Notes: generated by a model not told the origin, from the sequence alone. Counted from the stretch's first letter, positions 50,963-60,564 are shown. The stretch: 64,000 bases of DNA from Sphingomonas sp. dw_22 (GCF_018449795.1 NZ_JAAVVE010000023.1:1-64000), one strand, 5' to 3'. Translations and numbers: made by a program.

Positions 50963-53491
50963 TTACGCCTTCTTCGCAGCCGCTTTCTTCGTCGGCGCCT
51001 TCTTCTTCGGCGCGGCCTTTTTCTTCGCCTTGCCCTTGGCGGGCGCCGCAGCGGCGCGGGCGTCGATAAGCTGTGCCGCCTCCTCCAGCGTCAACTGGTC
51101 CTTGTCGATCGACTTGGGCAAGGTCGCGTTGGTCTCGCCGTCGGTGACATAGGCACCGTAGCGCCCCTCCATCAGCTTGATCTCCGCCTCGGTGCGCGGA
51201 TGCTTGCCCAGCACCTTCAACGGCTCACGCGCTGCCCCCCGCGCCGGACGGCCGCCGTTTGCCGCCGCCTCCGCCAGCTTCACCACCGCCGCATTCATGC
51301 CCGTCTCGAACACTTCGGCGGTCGACTGGAGCCGCGCATATTTGCCGTCATGCGCCAGATACGGCCCGTAGCGGCCGATCGAGGCGGTGATCGGGTTGCC
51401 CGTCTCCGGATGGTTGCCGACCGTGCGCGGCAGCTTGAGCAGCTTCAGCGCCCATTCGAGGTCGAGCTCGATATCCTTGGGGATCGAGGCCCGCGCCGCA
51501 TCCTTGCCCTCGCCGAGCTGGATATACGGCCCGAACCGCCCCGATTTGCGCTCGACCGGCAGCCCGGTGTCGGGATCGTTGCCGAGCACTTCCGGCCCGC
51601 TCGATTCCTCGCCCTCCCCGCCCGGCTGGGCGAAGCGCCGGGTATATTTGCACTCGGGATAGTTGGAGCAGGCCACGAACGCGCCGAACCGCCCGCCCCG
51701 AAGCGCCAGCCGCCCGTTGCCGCACACCGGGCAGAGCCGCGGATCGCTGCCGTCCGCCTTGGGCGGGAACAGGTACGGCTCCAGGAACTGATCGAGCGCC
51801 GCGGTGATGTCCGACGGCTTCTGCTCCATCACTTCGGCCGTGCGCGGCTTGAAGTCCTTCCAGAACGCTTCGAGCACCGCCTGCCAGGCGGCGCGGCCAC
51901 CCGAGACGTCGTCCAGCTCCTCCTCCAGATCAGCGGTGAAGTCGTAGTTCACATATTTCTGGAAGAAGCGTTCGAGGAACGCCGTCAGCAGCCGCCCGCT
52001 CTCCTCGGCGAAGAAGCGGTTCTTCTCGACACGGACATAGGTGCGGTCCTTGAGCACCTGGATGATCGAAGCATAGGTGGACGGGCGGCCGATGCCCAAT
52101 TCCTCCAGCCGCTTCACCAGCGAGGCTTCGGAGAACCTCGGCGGCGGCTGGGTGAAATGCTGCTCGGCGTTCACGGCCTTCTTGGCGGGCGCCGCGCCTT
52201 CGCTCATCCGCGGCAGGCGGCGCGCATCCTCATCAGCGTCGTCGTCGCGGCCTTCCTCATAGAGCGCGAGATAGCCGGGGAAGAGCACGACCTGGCCGGT
52301 GGCGCGCAGGCCGTGCTGGCCGGTGCCGTCCTCCAGGTCGATCGTGGTGCGCTCCATCCGGGCCGAGGCCATCTGGCTGGCGAGCGCGCGCTTCCAGATC
52401 AGCTCGTACAGCCGCCCATGATCGCCCGATCCCGCCTTGTCCTTCGAAAAGTCGGTCGGCCGGATCGCCTCATGCGCTTCCTGGGCGTTCTTGGCCTTGG
52501 TGGTATAGACCCGCGGCTTGTCCGGCACATAGCTGCCGTCATAGCGCGTCGCGACGGCCTTGCGGGCCTCCTGGATCGCACCGCCGTCCATCTGGACGCC
52601 GTCGGTACGCATATAGGTGATCGCGCCGTCCTCGTAGAGCCCCTGGGCGACCCGCATCGTGTGGCTGGCCGAGAAGCCGAGCTTGCGCGCCGCCTCCTGC
52701 TGGAGCGTCGAGGTGGTGAAGGGCGGCGGCGGGTTGCGCATCGCCGGCTTGGTCTCGACCGAGACGACCGTGAACCGCCCTTCCTCGACGGCCTTCTTCG
52801 CCGCCTCGGCGCTCTTGCCGTCGCCGATCGAGAGCCGGTCGAGCTTGTCGCCCTTCCACTTGACCAGCCGCGCCTGGAACGGCGTGCCGTCCTGCTCCAT
52901 GTCGGCGATGACCGACCAATATTCCTGCGGGGTGAAGCCCTCGATCTCGCGCTCGCGCTCGACGATCAGCCTGAGCGCGACCGACTGGACGCGCCCCGCC
53001 GACTTGGCGCCCGGCAGCTTGCGCCACAGCACCGGCGAGAGCGTGAACCCCACCAGATAATCGAGCGCGCGGCGGGCGCGATAGGCATCGATCAGGTCGA
53101 TATCGAGCTCGCGCGGATGCTCCATCGCGTAAAGGATCGCGGGCTTGGTGATCGCGTTGAAGGTGACCCGCTCGACTTCCTTGGGTAGCGCCTTGCGGTT
53201 CCGCAGCACCTCCTGGACGTGCCACGAGATCGCCTCGCCCTCGCGATCGGGATCGGTCGCGAGGATCAGGCGATCGGCGGTCTTGGCGAGATCGGAGATC
53301 GCCTTGAGCTGCTTCGACTTGTCGGCATAGGTCTCCCACTCCATCGCGAACCCTTCGTCGGGGTTCACCGATCCGTCGCGCGCGGGCAGATCGCGGACAT
53401 GGCCGTAGGAGGCCAGGACGCGATAGTCCTTGCCGAGATATTTCTCGATGGTCTTCGCCTTGGCCGGCGATTCTACGATGACAAGCTGCAT
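50963..53491 (-). CDS. topA: DNA topoisomerase I
   Basis: Type IA topoisomerase that relaxes negative supercoils; 842 residues. Toprim domain at the start (QLVIVESPAKAKTIEKYLGK, ATDPDREGEAISWH), catalytic tyrosine in GAITYMRTDG, a tetracysteine zinc finger (CPVCGNGRLAL, CSNYPECKYTRRF) and several TopoI C-terminal repeats (SGRFGPYIQLGEG, IGRYGPYLAHDGKY, EGRYGAYVTDGETN). A Lys/Ala-rich tail (KGKAKKKAAPKKKAPTKKAA) ends the protein, common in alphaproteobacterial TopA. The start was set by the conserved Toprim N-terminus. Confidence 0.97.
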   Translation of the reverse strand: MQLVIVESPAKAKTIEKYLGKDYRVLASYGHVRDLPARDGSVNPDEGFAMEWETYADKSKQLKAISDLAKTADRLILATDPDREGEAISWHVQEVLRNRKALPKEVERVTFNAITKPAILYAMEHPRELDIDLIDAYRARRALDYLVGFTLSPVLWRKLPGAKSAGRVQSVALRLIVEREREIEGFTPQEYWSVIADMEQDGTPFQARLVKWKGDKLDRLSIGDGKSAEAAKKAVEEGRFTVVSVETKPAMRNPPPPFTTSTLQQEAARKLGFSASHTMRVAQGLYEDGAITYMRTDGVQMDGGAIQEARKAVATRYDGSYVPDKPRVYTTKAKNAQEAHEAIRPTDFSKDKAGSGDHGRLYELIWKRALASQMASARMERTTIDLEDGTGQHGLRATGQVVLFPGYLALYEEGRDDDADEDARRLPRMSEGAAPAKKAVNAEQHFTQPPPRFSEASLVKRLEELGIGRPSTYASIIQVLKDRTYVRVEKNRFFAEESGRLLTAFLERFFQKYVNYDFTADLEEELDDVSGGRAAWQAVLEAFWKDFKPRTAEVMEQKPSDITAALDQFLEPYLFPPKADGSDPRLCPVCGNGRLALRGGRFGAFVACSNYPECKYTRRFAQPGGEGEESSGPEVLGNDPDTGLPVERKSGRFGPYIQLGEGKDAARASIPKDIELDLEWALKLLKLPRTVGNHPETGNPITASIGRYGPYLAHDGKYARLQSTAEVFETGMNAAVVKLAEAAANGGRPARGAAREPLKVLGKHPRTEAEIKLMEGRYGAYVTDGETNATLPKSIDKDQLTLEEAAQLIDARAAAAPAKGKAKKKAAPKKKAPTKKAAAKKA

Positions 53492-53581
53492 GGGGGTAAG
53501 ATGATCCTCACGTGTACGCGTGTAAGGTGGGGAGGGTTCGCAGGGGCCGTCAAGCGGGCGGCGCGATACCATTTCGACGGC

Positions 53582-54232
53582 TCATGCGAAAACCTGTTCG
53601 AGATCGTCCGGAACGCGGCTGACCGCAAGATAGATCGCGATCGAGAGATACCAGCTCAGGATCAGCCAGGCATAGACGAACAGATTGAGCCCCAGCGCCG
53701 TGGCCGGACCGGCAAGGTCGGGGAAAACGCCCTCGACCAAGCCGATACCGAGAATGCCCAGCAGGGGCAGCAGCGAAAACAGATAGGCGATCGTGATCGG
53801 CACGACATGGCCATTGGTGCGCCGCCAGCTCTCGCCGATGCTCTCGATCGGACCGCTTTCTTCGGCGATCAGGATCGGCACGCTCGCCGACCAGCGCATC
53901 ACCAGATAGATGCCCGGCAGCACGAGCAGCACCAGCCCCGCCAATATGCCCAGATTGGTTAGGATCGACAGGCCGATAAAGGCCGGCCCGGTGCCGCGCG
54001 AGGTACGCTGGACGACGCCGAGGCGATCGAGCGCGATCTTGGTCAGTATGAATTGCGCCAGCATACCCGCGATGCTCGCCGGCAGATTGGTGTAGCTTTC
54101 CGGCCGCAGCACATCGAATGCCGTGGAGACAGCGACCAGCCCGGCGAACGCCGCCATCGCCGCCGCCGCATTGTTCCGCAACAGTTCGAGCGTCACGCCG
54201 ATCAGCCCGCCTGGCTTCATCCGTTCTTCCAT
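53582..54232 (-). CDS. Integral membrane protein, function unknown
   Basis: A 216-residue membrane protein with about five to six helices: around 18-40 (NNAAAAMAAFAGLVAVSTAF), 50-70, 90-112 (IGLSILTNLGILAGLVLLVL), then the polar motif MRWSASVPILIAEESGPIES and IGESWRRTNGHVVPI, and two more helices to the end. The 'vPill.E..gp..ai..Sw.lt.g' segment is typical of membrane-domain proteins related to the GlpQ membrane region. The start at 54232 has GGGGG upstream; TTG 54247 is also possible. It lies 11 bp after dprA on the same strand. Confidence 0.8.
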   Translation of the reverse strand: MEERMKPGGLIGVTLELLRNNAAAAMAAFAGLVAVSTAFDVLRPESYTNLPASIAGMLAQFILTKIALDRLGVVQRTSRGTGPAFIGLSILTNLGILAGLVLLVLPGIYLVMRWSASVPILIAEESGPIESIGESWRRTNGHVVPITIAYLFSLLPLLGILGIGLVEGVFPDLAGPATALGLNLFVYAWLILSWYLSIAIYLAVSRVPDDLEQVFA

Positions 54233-54243
54233 TTGCACCCCCG

Positions 54244-55326
54244 TCAATCGATACGGCTAATGCGCCCGCCGGCATGCCGCTCCAGTCGCCCCGCCAATTC
54301 GAGCTCCAGCAGCACCGTCTGCACCACCGCGGGCGCCAGACCCGATTGCCGGATCAGCTCATCCGCAGCCACCGGCACCGGCCCGAGCAGGGCGACGATC
54401 GCACGCCGCTGTGCATCGCTCGCATCCTCGGGCGGCGGGCCTTCGAAGCCCCGGACGGGCGAGCGCACCGCGCGCGGATCGATCGGGCGCACGGCTTCGA
54501 GGATGTCCTCGACCGACTGCACCAGCGTCGCGCCCTCGCGGATCAGCAGGTTGCAGCCCTGCGCACGCGGATCGAGCGGGGAGCCGGGCACGGCCATCAC
54601 CTCGCGCCCCGCGTCCGCCGCGATGCGGGCGGTAATCAGCGAACCCGATTTCGGCGCCGCCTCCACCACCACGGTACCGATCGCCAGCCCGGCGATGATC
54701 CGGTTGCGCGAGGGAAAGAAGCGCGCGAGCGGCTCGGTGCCCGGCGGCTGCTCGGCCAGCAACAGGCCTTCGGTCGCGACCCGCTCCTGAAGCTCGCGAT
54801 TCTCCGGCGGAAAGGTCACGTCGATGCCGCTGGCGATCACGCCGATCGTCCCACCGCCCAGCGAGCCGATATGCGCCGCCGTATCGATGCCGCGCGCCAG
54901 CCCCGAGACCACCGTTGCCCCCGCCTCGGCCAGCCCCAGCGCGAGCTGGCGGGCAAAACGGCAGGCCGCAGCCGAAGCATTGCGCGCCCCGACGATCGCG
55001 ATGCAGGTTCGCTGCGCGAGATCCAAATCGCCGCGCAGTATCAGCGCTGGCGGCGCGGTCTCCATCTCGGCGAGCAGCGCGGGATAGCCCGGATCGCCAA
55101 GGAACAGATACCGCGCGCCCAGCCGCTCGACCGCGGCGATCTCGCGCCGGACCAAGGCCGGATCGGCAAGGACGGGCGCCCTGCCCCCGCCCCGCGCCGC
55201 GAGCATCGGCAATGCCTCCAGCGCCGCCGACGCCGAGCCGAAGCGGGCGACAAGCTGCCGATAGGTGACCGGGCCGATATTGGCGGAGCGCAGCAGCCTT
55301 AGCCGTGCCTCGCGGCTCTCACTCAC
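54244..55326 (-). CDS. dprA: DNA-processing protein DprA
   Basis: Loads RecA on incoming single-stranded DNA during natural transformation; 360 residues. An N-terminal SAM-like domain (RLLRSANIGPVTYRQLVARF) precedes the Rossmann-type core with IAIVGARNASAAACRFAR, VVSGLARGIDTAAH, VTFPPENRELQ, FPSRNRIIAGLA and SGSLITARIAADAGREVMAV; a C-terminal winged helix covers about 300-355. Its start overlaps the end of plsY by 8 bp, a common dprA-plsY coupling. Confidence 0.95.
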   Translation of the reverse strand: MSESREARLRLLRSANIGPVTYRQLVARFGSASAALEALPMLAARGGGRAPVLADPALVRREIAAVERLGARYLFLGDPGYPALLAEMETAPPALILRGDLDLAQRTCIAIVGARNASAAACRFARQLALGLAEAGATVVSGLARGIDTAAHIGSLGGGTIGVIASGIDVTFPPENRELQERVATEGLLLAEQPPGTEPLARFFPSRNRIIAGLAIGTVVVEAAPKSGSLITARIAADAGREVMAVPGSPLDPRAQGCNLLIREGATLVQSVEDILEAVRPIDPRAVRSPVRGFEGPPPEDASDAQRRAIVALLGPVPVAADELIRQSGLAPAVVQTVLLELELAGRLERHAGGRISRID

Positions 55327-55924
55327 GTTTTCGGCCGATGCGCGGCTCGGTGCCGCTCAGCAGCCGGTCGATATTGTCGCGGTGCTTCCACAGCACGATC
55401 AGCGCCAGCGCGAGCAGCATCAGCACCAGATCGATCCGCCCGAAGAACGCGACGCTCACCGGCGCGCTGATCGCCGCGCTGATGCCCGCGAGCGATGAGA
55501 TGCGCAGGATCGCCAGCAGCCCCAGCCACACCGCGGCATAGACCAGCCCCGAGGGCCAATGCAGCGCCACGACAATGCCCATCAGCGTCGCCACGCCCTT
55601 GCCGCCGCGGAACTTGAGCCACACCGGATAGCAATGGCCGATGAACGCGCCGATGCCGCCCAGCATCGCCATGCCCGGGAACAGCTTTTCGGCAAGCAGC
55701 ACGGCGGCCGCGCCCTTGGCGAGATCGAGCAGCAGCGTCGCCGCCGCCAGCCCCTTGCGGCCGGTGCGCAGCACGTTGGTCGCGCCGATATTGCCCGATC
55801 CGATCTGGCGCAGGTCGCCCGCGCCGGCCATGCGGGTCAGCAGCACGCCGAACGGAATCGAGCCCAGCAGATAGCCGAGCAGCAGCGCCGCGGTGGGGCC
55901 GAGCCAGAGTGTGTCGCTTTGCAC
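55319..55924 (-). CDS. plsY: Acyl-phosphate:glycerol-3-phosphate acyltransferase
   Basis: Inner-membrane enzyme that acylates glycerol-3-phosphate at position 1 with acyl-phosphate, the first step of phospholipid synthesis with PlsX. It is 201 residues with about five helices. Motifs: GYLLGSIPFGVLL, GSGNIGATNVLRTGRKGLA, and WLKFRGGKGVATLMG. It is divergent from murI. Confidence 0.95.
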   Translation of the reverse strand: MQSDTLWLGPTAALLLGYLLGSIPFGVLLTRMAGAGDLRQIGSGNIGATNVLRTGRKGLAAATLLLDLAKGAAAVLLAEKLFPGMAMLGGIGAFIGHCYPVWLKFRGGKGVATLMGIVVALHWPSGLVYAAVWLGLLAILRISSLAGISAAISAPVSVAFFGRIDLVLMLLALALIVLWKHRDNIDRLLSGTEPRIGRKRE

Positions 55925-56005
55925 CGATCCCCCTTCTTGCCTCTTAGCTAGGCGCTCCGTTAAGCGCGTGCAACAATCTGGATTTATTGGATCGATCCGT
56001 TTCCG

Positions 56006-56803
56006 ATGACTGACGCGCGGCCCCTGTTGTTCTTCGATTCCGGCGTGGGCGGGCTATCGGTGCTGGCGCCGGCGGCGAAGCTGCTCCCACGCGCGCCGCT
56101 AGTGTACGTCGCCGATTCGGCGGGCTTCCCCTATGGCACGCGCAGCGAAGCCGAGATCGCGGCGCGCGTGCCTGCCCTGCTGGGCCGGCTGGCCGAGCGC
56201 TTCAATCCCCGGCTGATCGTGATCGCGTGCAACACCGCCTCGACGATCGCGCTGCCGGCGGTCCGCGCCGCGCTCGACCTGCCGATCGTCGGCACCGTGC
56301 CCGCGATCAAGCCCGCCGCGCTGCTGAGCGAGACGCGGGTGATCGGCGTGCTCGGCACCGATGCGACGGTGCGCCAGCCCTATGTCGACGATCTCGCGGC
56401 GCGCTTCGCGGGCGATTGCACGGTGCTGCGCCACGGCTCGGCCGAGCTGGTCGAGATGGCGGAGGCGAAGCTGGCCGGCACGGTGCCGGGCCCGGCGCGG
56501 CTGCGCGGCGTGCTCGACGGATTGTTCGCGCAGCCCGGCGGCGATCGGCTCGACGTGATCGTCAATGCCTGCACCCATTTCCCGCTGCTGGAGGCCGAGC
56601 TTGCCGCCGCCGCGCCGCGTCCGGTGCGCTTCGTCGACGGCGGCCCGGGCATCGCCCGGCGCATCGCCTATCTGACCGAGGGCCAGCAATGGCCGGAGCA
56701 CCCGGCGCCCGGACGGGCCGTGTTTACCGCGCTCGGCCCGAACATGCAGGCCCTGGCCCCGGCGCTCGCCCGCTATGGGCTGGCGAGCGTGGAGCAGCTT
56801 TAG
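56006..56803 (+). CDS. murI: Glutamate racemase
   Basis: Makes D-glutamate for peptidoglycan; 265 residues. Both catalytic cysteines are visible: VIACNTASTIALP near residue 75 and VNACTHFPLLEAEL near 190; the N-terminal FFDSGVGGLSVLAPA and the FPYGTRSEAEI loop are typical. The gene is followed by nearly 600 bp of repeat-rich intergenic DNA. Confidence 0.95.
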   Translation: MTDARPLLFFDSGVGGLSVLAPAAKLLPRAPLVYVADSAGFPYGTRSEAEIAARVPALLGRLAERFNPRLIVIACNTASTIALPAVRAALDLPIVGTVPAIKPAALLSETRVIGVLGTDATVRQPYVDDLAARFAGDCTVLRHGSAELVEMAEAKLAGTVPGPARLRGVLDGLFAQPGGDRLDVIVNACTHFPLLEAELAAAAPRPVRFVDGGPGIARRIAYLTEGQQWPEHPAPGRAVFTALGPNMQALAPALARYGLASVEQL

Positions 56804-56932
56804 GCGGGATCGAAGCCGGCCCAGCCTTGCAATGTAGGATTTGGGAGCCGAACGAGGGGACCGGCTCTTTCTCATCGTCGGAGTTCCACGAAGCACGCTC
56901 GATCGGCGTGGAAACGCGCGTGAGTCGAGTCA

Positions 56933-56966
56933 ACTTGGTCAACCGCGCCACTTGGTCAACCGCGCC
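56933..56966. repeat. Tandem 17-bp direct duplication
   Basis: ACTTGGTCAACCGCGCC occurs twice back to back without mismatch. It could reflect a recent slippage or an old insertion scar at the edge of the repeat cluster. Confidence 0.85.
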
Positions 56967-56977
56967 ACCGCCCACCG

Positions 56978-57060
56978 TCACCCCGGCCGAAGTGCCGGGG
57001 TCCACTCCTCCTCGGGCGAGCCCCTCGCGTCTCCAGCCTCTCTCCCAGCATCCCGGCCAA
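56978..57060. repeat. Diverged class C repeat copy
   Basis: Begins CGTCACCCCGGCCGAAGTGC and continues through CCACTCCTCC, GAGCCCCTCGCG, CTCCAGC and TCCCAGCATCCCGG. This matches the reverse complement of 46821-46928 nearly throughout, but the closing arm has been replaced by the adjacent class D element, so it looks truncated. Confidence 0.8.
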
Positions 57061-57065
57061 GACCT

Positions 57066-57129
57066 CCCCGGCGAAGGCCGGGGCTCAGTATCGGACTGGC
57101 TCGCAACTAGGCCCCGGCCTTCGCCGGGG
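57066..57129. repeat. Inverted repeat, class D
   Basis: Perfect 18-bp arms CCCCGGCGAAGGCCGGGG (57066-57083) and its reverse complement (57112-57129), with a 28-nt loop. Each arm can itself fold. It abuts the truncated class C repeat. Confidence 0.88.
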
Positions 57130-57391
57130 AAGGTCGTTTCCACGCTGCTGGATCCCCCTCCCCCGGCCGAGGCGCGCTTTCACTCCTATGCCAGCCGCGA
57201 TGCAGGACTCCGCTTGCAAGGCCGGTCACGCTCTTTCCCATCGCGAATCCCCATCACGGACGGCCCGATTCCCCCGGGGCACGCACGGAGGCGCGCGAGA
57301 CCCGCGACTTTTGTGACTTTTGGGGTATCCGGCTACCGCCCAGCCGACCTCTCCCGCGCAAATACAGGCCGGGTCGAACGTCCGCTCCGCC

Positions 57392-57565
57392 TCAGCTTCG
57401 GCCCATCACCGGCATCGGCATCGGCGCGAGATCGCGCAGCATCGCGGAATAGCGATTGGCCAATTCCAGATGGATGCGCTGGGCCATGGTGTCGTCGGCG
57501 CGTTCGGCGTTCTCGCGTTCCTGACGCTCACGCCGCCGATAATATTCCACGTCGATCGTGGTCAT
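57392..57565 (-). CDS. Small charged helical protein, function unknown
   Basis: A 57-residue protein with MTTIDVEYYRRRERQERENA, then RADDTMAQRIHLELANRYSA and a short MPMPVM tail. It is strongly helical and rich in Arg/Glu; the Y-Y-R-R-R-E-x-Q-E then H-L-x-x-A-x-x-Y pattern looks like a conserved small sphingomonad protein, from memory only. GGAG lies 6 bp before the ATG. It is divergent from hemA. No domain is recognised. Confidence 0.65.
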   Translation of the reverse strand: MTTIDVEYYRRRERQERENAERADDTMAQRIHLELANRYSAMLRDLAPMPMPVMGRS

Positions 57566-57852
57566 AAGCTGCTCCGATCGCAAGCGGAAGCACAGCCGGT
57601 TCTGGCCGCGGCACTGCCCGAGGCAGCGAGTCGCCCGCGATGATGTTCTTTTACCACAGTTGGGGGCGGACGTATTGATCGGCGTCCGCATTTGCGACGA
57701 ACCGTGCCCGTTCGGCGGAACAGAGTCGCGGATCGCGCGCATGCCCTGTCGGTAACGGGAGTTTGCGGAGGGAGGGCATCGTGCGCCATTGGGATAATTC
57801 CGGACCCGTGCCCGCTGGAAATCCGCATTTTTTCGGCGTAGTGACGCTGCCC

Positions 57853-59097
57853 ATGCACACGAAGGACAGCCCAGCGCCCGCCGTGGATTATTCGCGGGTC
57901 TTCAATCAGGCGATCGACCGGCTCCATGCCGAAGGGCGCTATCGCGTGTTCATCGACGTGCTGCGCAACAAGGGCGCCTATCCCAATGCGCGCTGCTTCG
58001 CCGGCCATAACGGGCCGAAGCCGATCACCGTGTGGTGCTCGAACGACTATCTCGCCATGGGCCAGCACCCCAAGGTGATCGTGGCGATGGAAGAGGCGCT
58101 GCACGATGTCGGCGCCGGATCGGGCGGCACCCGTAACATCGGCGGCAACACCCATTACCATATCGAGCTCGAAGCCGAGCTCGCCGATCTCCACGGCAAG
58201 CAGGGCGCGCTGCTCTTCACCTCGGGCTATGTCTCGAACGAGGCGACTCTGGCGACGCTCGGCAAGCTGATGCCGGGCTGCATCGTCTATTCGGACGAAC
58301 TGAACCACGCCTCGATGATCGCCGGCATCCGCAATTCGGGCTGCGAGAAGCGCGTGTGGCGCCACAACGACCTGGCGCATCTCGAGGAGCTGCTGGCGAC
58401 CGACGATCCCGCCGCGCCCAAGCTGATCGCGTTCGAAAGCGTCTATTCGATGGACGCCGACATCGCCCCCATCGCCGAGATCTGCGACCTGGCCGACAAG
58501 TACAACGCGCTGACCTATCTCGACGAGGTCCATGCCGTGGGCATGTACGGCCCGCGCGGCGGCGGCATCTCCGAGCGCGACGCGCTGGCCGACCGGATCA
58601 ACATCATCGAAGGCACGCTGGGCAAGGCGTTCGGCGTGATGGGCGGATACATCGCCGCCGATCAGGTCATCATCGACGTGATCCGCAGCTATGCGCCGGG
58701 GTTCATCTTCACGACGTCGCTGTCACCGGTGCTGGTCGCGGGCGTGCTGGCGAGCGTGAAGCACCTGAAGTCCTCCAGCGTCGAGCGCGAGGGCCAGCAG
58801 GCCGCCGCGGCGATGCTCAAGGCGCTGATGGCCGAGGCGGGGCTGCCCGTGCTGCCCTCGACCACGCATATCGTGCCGCTGATGGTGGGCGATCCGGTCA
58901 AGGCGAAGAAGATCAGCGACGTGCTGCTCGCCGAATACGGCATCTACGTCCAGCCGATCAACTACCCCACCGTGCCGCGCGGCACCGAGCGGCTGCGCTT
59001 CACGCCGGGTCCGTCGCACAGCGAAGCGATGATGCGCGAGCTGGTCGGCGCGCTGGTCGAGATCTGGGGCCGGCTGGAGCTGCGCCTCGCGGCCTGA
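57853..59097 (+). CDS. hemA: 5-aminolevulinate synthase
   Basis: PLP enzyme that condenses glycine and succinyl-CoA into 5-aminolevulinate, the alphaproteobacterial entry to heme. The family N-terminus equals the part from [20 protein letters not shown]. Motifs: [50 protein letters not shown], and the PLP-lysine in [14 protein letters not shown]. The start is uncertain: ATG 57853 (chosen, codon use becomes coding-like here), GTG 57883 (best family match), or GTG 57781, which has a strong GGAGGGAGG but an unusual 24-codon extension. It is convergent with the hydrolase gene. Confidence 0.95.
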   Translation: MHTKDSPAPAVDYSRVFNQAIDRLHAEGRYRVFIDVLRNKGAYPNARCFAGHNGPKPITVWCSNDYLAMGQHPKVIVAMEEALHDVGAGSGGTRNIGGNTHYHIELEAELADLHGKQGALLFTSGYVSNEATLATLGKLMPGCIVYSDELNHASMIAGIRNSGCEKRVWRHNDLAHLEELLATDDPAAPKLIAFESVYSMDADIAPIAEICDLADKYNALTYLDEVHAVGMYGPRGGGISERDALADRINIIEGTLGKAFGVMGGYIAADQVIIDVIRSYAPGFIFTTSLSPVLVAGVLASVKHLKSSSVEREGQQAAAAMLKALMAEAGLPVLPSTTHIVPLMVGDPVKAKKISDVLLAEYGIYVQPINYPTVPRGTERLRFTPGPSHSEAMMRELVGALVEIWGRLELRLAA

Positions 59098-59106
59098 GCC
59101 GCCCTT

Positions 59107-60564
59107 CTATTCCTTCTCCGGCAGCGCGAAGCGAACCGGTGCCAGTGCGGCTTCGGCCGGCAGATCGTCGAGGGTCCCGTCCTTCAGGAAGCGCCTCGCC
59201 GCCGCCGCAAGCTCGGGCCGGTCGCGCAGCAGCGCCAAGGCCCCGGTATGCTGGCCGCGATGGACGATGATCGCGCGGGCATTGGGGAAATAGGGCAGCA
59301 GCCCGGTCAGGTTCTCCACCGGCGTGTTGGTGTCCCAGTCGCCCTGGACGAACAGCACGGGGGTCGGGTTCAGCACCGGCAGGCGGAAGGCGTCGCCCAG
59401 ATCGTCGGTCGGCCAGGCATCGGCAGAGGCGAGATAGGCGGCGAAGTTCCAGCTTCCGAGCATGTCGAGCGCGGGATCGGTGCGAAGCTGCGCCTCGCGC
59501 GCCGCGCTCATGCCGGTCGCCGTGTCGATCAGCGGGCCGATCAGCGAGACCGTGTTCGCCTTGCGCTGCTCGATCACCTGCCGTGCCCAGCCCTGGTAAC
59601 GGCCGTTGTAGAGATCGATCACGAAGGCAGGCCAGACCGCCGCATCCACCGCCTGCTCGCGCAGCGCCAGCTGGAAGTCGCCCAGGCCGAGCGTCACCGC
59701 CCCTGCACCGGGTACCTGCACGGTCACCGGTCCCTTGGCGAAGCGATCGTGGACCGCCCGGACGGCGGCGATCAACCCGCCCTTGGGAATGAAGGGCGCC
59801 AGCGCGGGGTCGCGCTCCGCCTCGAAGGCGATGCGCTGAAGCGCGGCGAAGACCTGCGAGGGCATGTCATAGCCATTGTCGAGCGGCTCGACCGCGCTGA
59901 TCAGCGCGCGCGCCACGGTCTCCGGGTGCCGCCGCATCACGGCGAAGCTCCATTGCGACCCGAAGCTCGCGCCGAGCAGGCTGATCCGGTCATAGCCGAG
60001 CAGCCGGCGCGCCGCATCGACATCGTCGGCGCATTCGGCGATCGTATAGCCGGCAAGGTCGATGCCCGGATGCTCGCCGGCGGCGGCGCGGGCCTGGGCC
60101 ATGGTGAGGGCGACATCGTCCTCCACCCGGGCCGGCCGGTCGAGCGGCATCGCCGGGTTCTTCAGCTCCAGCATGTCGCCGCGCAGCGTGTAGCCGCGCT
60201 GCTCGACGATCACGAGATCGGCGGATTCGCTGTCATCGAGCCACATGCGCAGCCGCCGCTTGGCCGCCGGCCCCTGGTCCTCGAGCGTGTCGAGCAGGGT
60301 GACGCCGGGACCGCCCACCAGCAGGAAGATCGGCGGCGCGCCGGTGGGAGCGCGTGCCCGGATGCGGAGCACGCCCACGCCGATCTGGCGGCCGCCCGGC
60401 CTGGCGCGATTCTCCGGCACGTGCAGCGTACCGACTTCGTAATGGACCTGCGCCCCGTCCGAGGCGATCGCCATGCCGGGGGCGAGCTTCAGATCGTCCG
60501 CATTGGCGGGAGACGGCGGCACGAGAACCAGCGCCAGAACGGCGAGACAGCGGCGAACACCCAT
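59107..60564 (-). CDS. Secreted alpha/beta-hydrolase (S33 peptidase-like)
   Basis: A 485-residue exported serine hydrolase. Signal peptide MGVRRCLAVLALVLVPPSPANA. Oxyanion loop IFLLVGGPGVTLLD, VIVEQRGYTLRGD, nucleophile serine in LLGASFGSQWSFAVMRRHP, acid in LFVQGDWDTNTPVENL and catalytic histidine in IVHRGQHTGALAL, near the C-terminus. The order and spacing match tripeptidyl-aminopeptidase/proline-iminopeptidase (S33) enzymes. The substrate is unknown. Confidence 0.88.
   Translation of the reverse strand: MGVRRCLAVLALVLVPPSPANADDLKLAPGMAIASDGAQVHYEVGTLHVPENRARPGGRQIGVGVLRIRARAPTGAPPIFLLVGGPGVTLLDTLEDQGPAAKRRLRMWLDDSESADLVIVEQRGYTLRGDMLELKNPAMPLDRPARVEDDVALTMAQARAAAGEHPGIDLAGYTIAECADDVDAARRLLGYDRISLLGASFGSQWSFAVMRRHPETVARALISAVEPLDNGYDMPSQVFAALQRIAFEAERDPALAPFIPKGGLIAAVRAVHDRFAKGPVTVQVPGAGAVTLGLGDFQLALREQAVDAAVWPAFVIDLYNGRYQGWARQVIEQRKANTVSLIGPLIDTATGMSAAREAQLRTDPALDMLGSWNFAAYLASADAWPTDDLGDAFRLPVLNPTPVLFVQGDWDTNTPVENLTGLLPYFPNARAIIVHRGQHTGALALLRDRPELAAAARRFLKDGTLDDLPAEAALAPVRFALPEKE

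Larger units (their letters stand above)
56804..57391. other. 588-bp intergenic region with stacked repeats, no gene found
   Basis: It lies between convergent murI and the 57-residue gene. In order: a tandem 17-bp duplication (56933-56966), a class C repeat segment (56978 to about 57060), a class D inverted repeat (57066-57129), then about 260 bp with no feature that I recognise beyond low-complexity C runs. Reading frames here have no credible product. Confidence 0.6.

Noticed and set aside
50675..53188. 837-residue open frame opposite topA
   Set aside because: Antisense shadow of topA with no recognisable motif.
57781..57852. N-terminal extension of hemA from GTG 57781
   Set aside because: A good ribosome-binding site is present, but codon use is unlike coding DNA and the family does not have this extension; kept as an alternative only.
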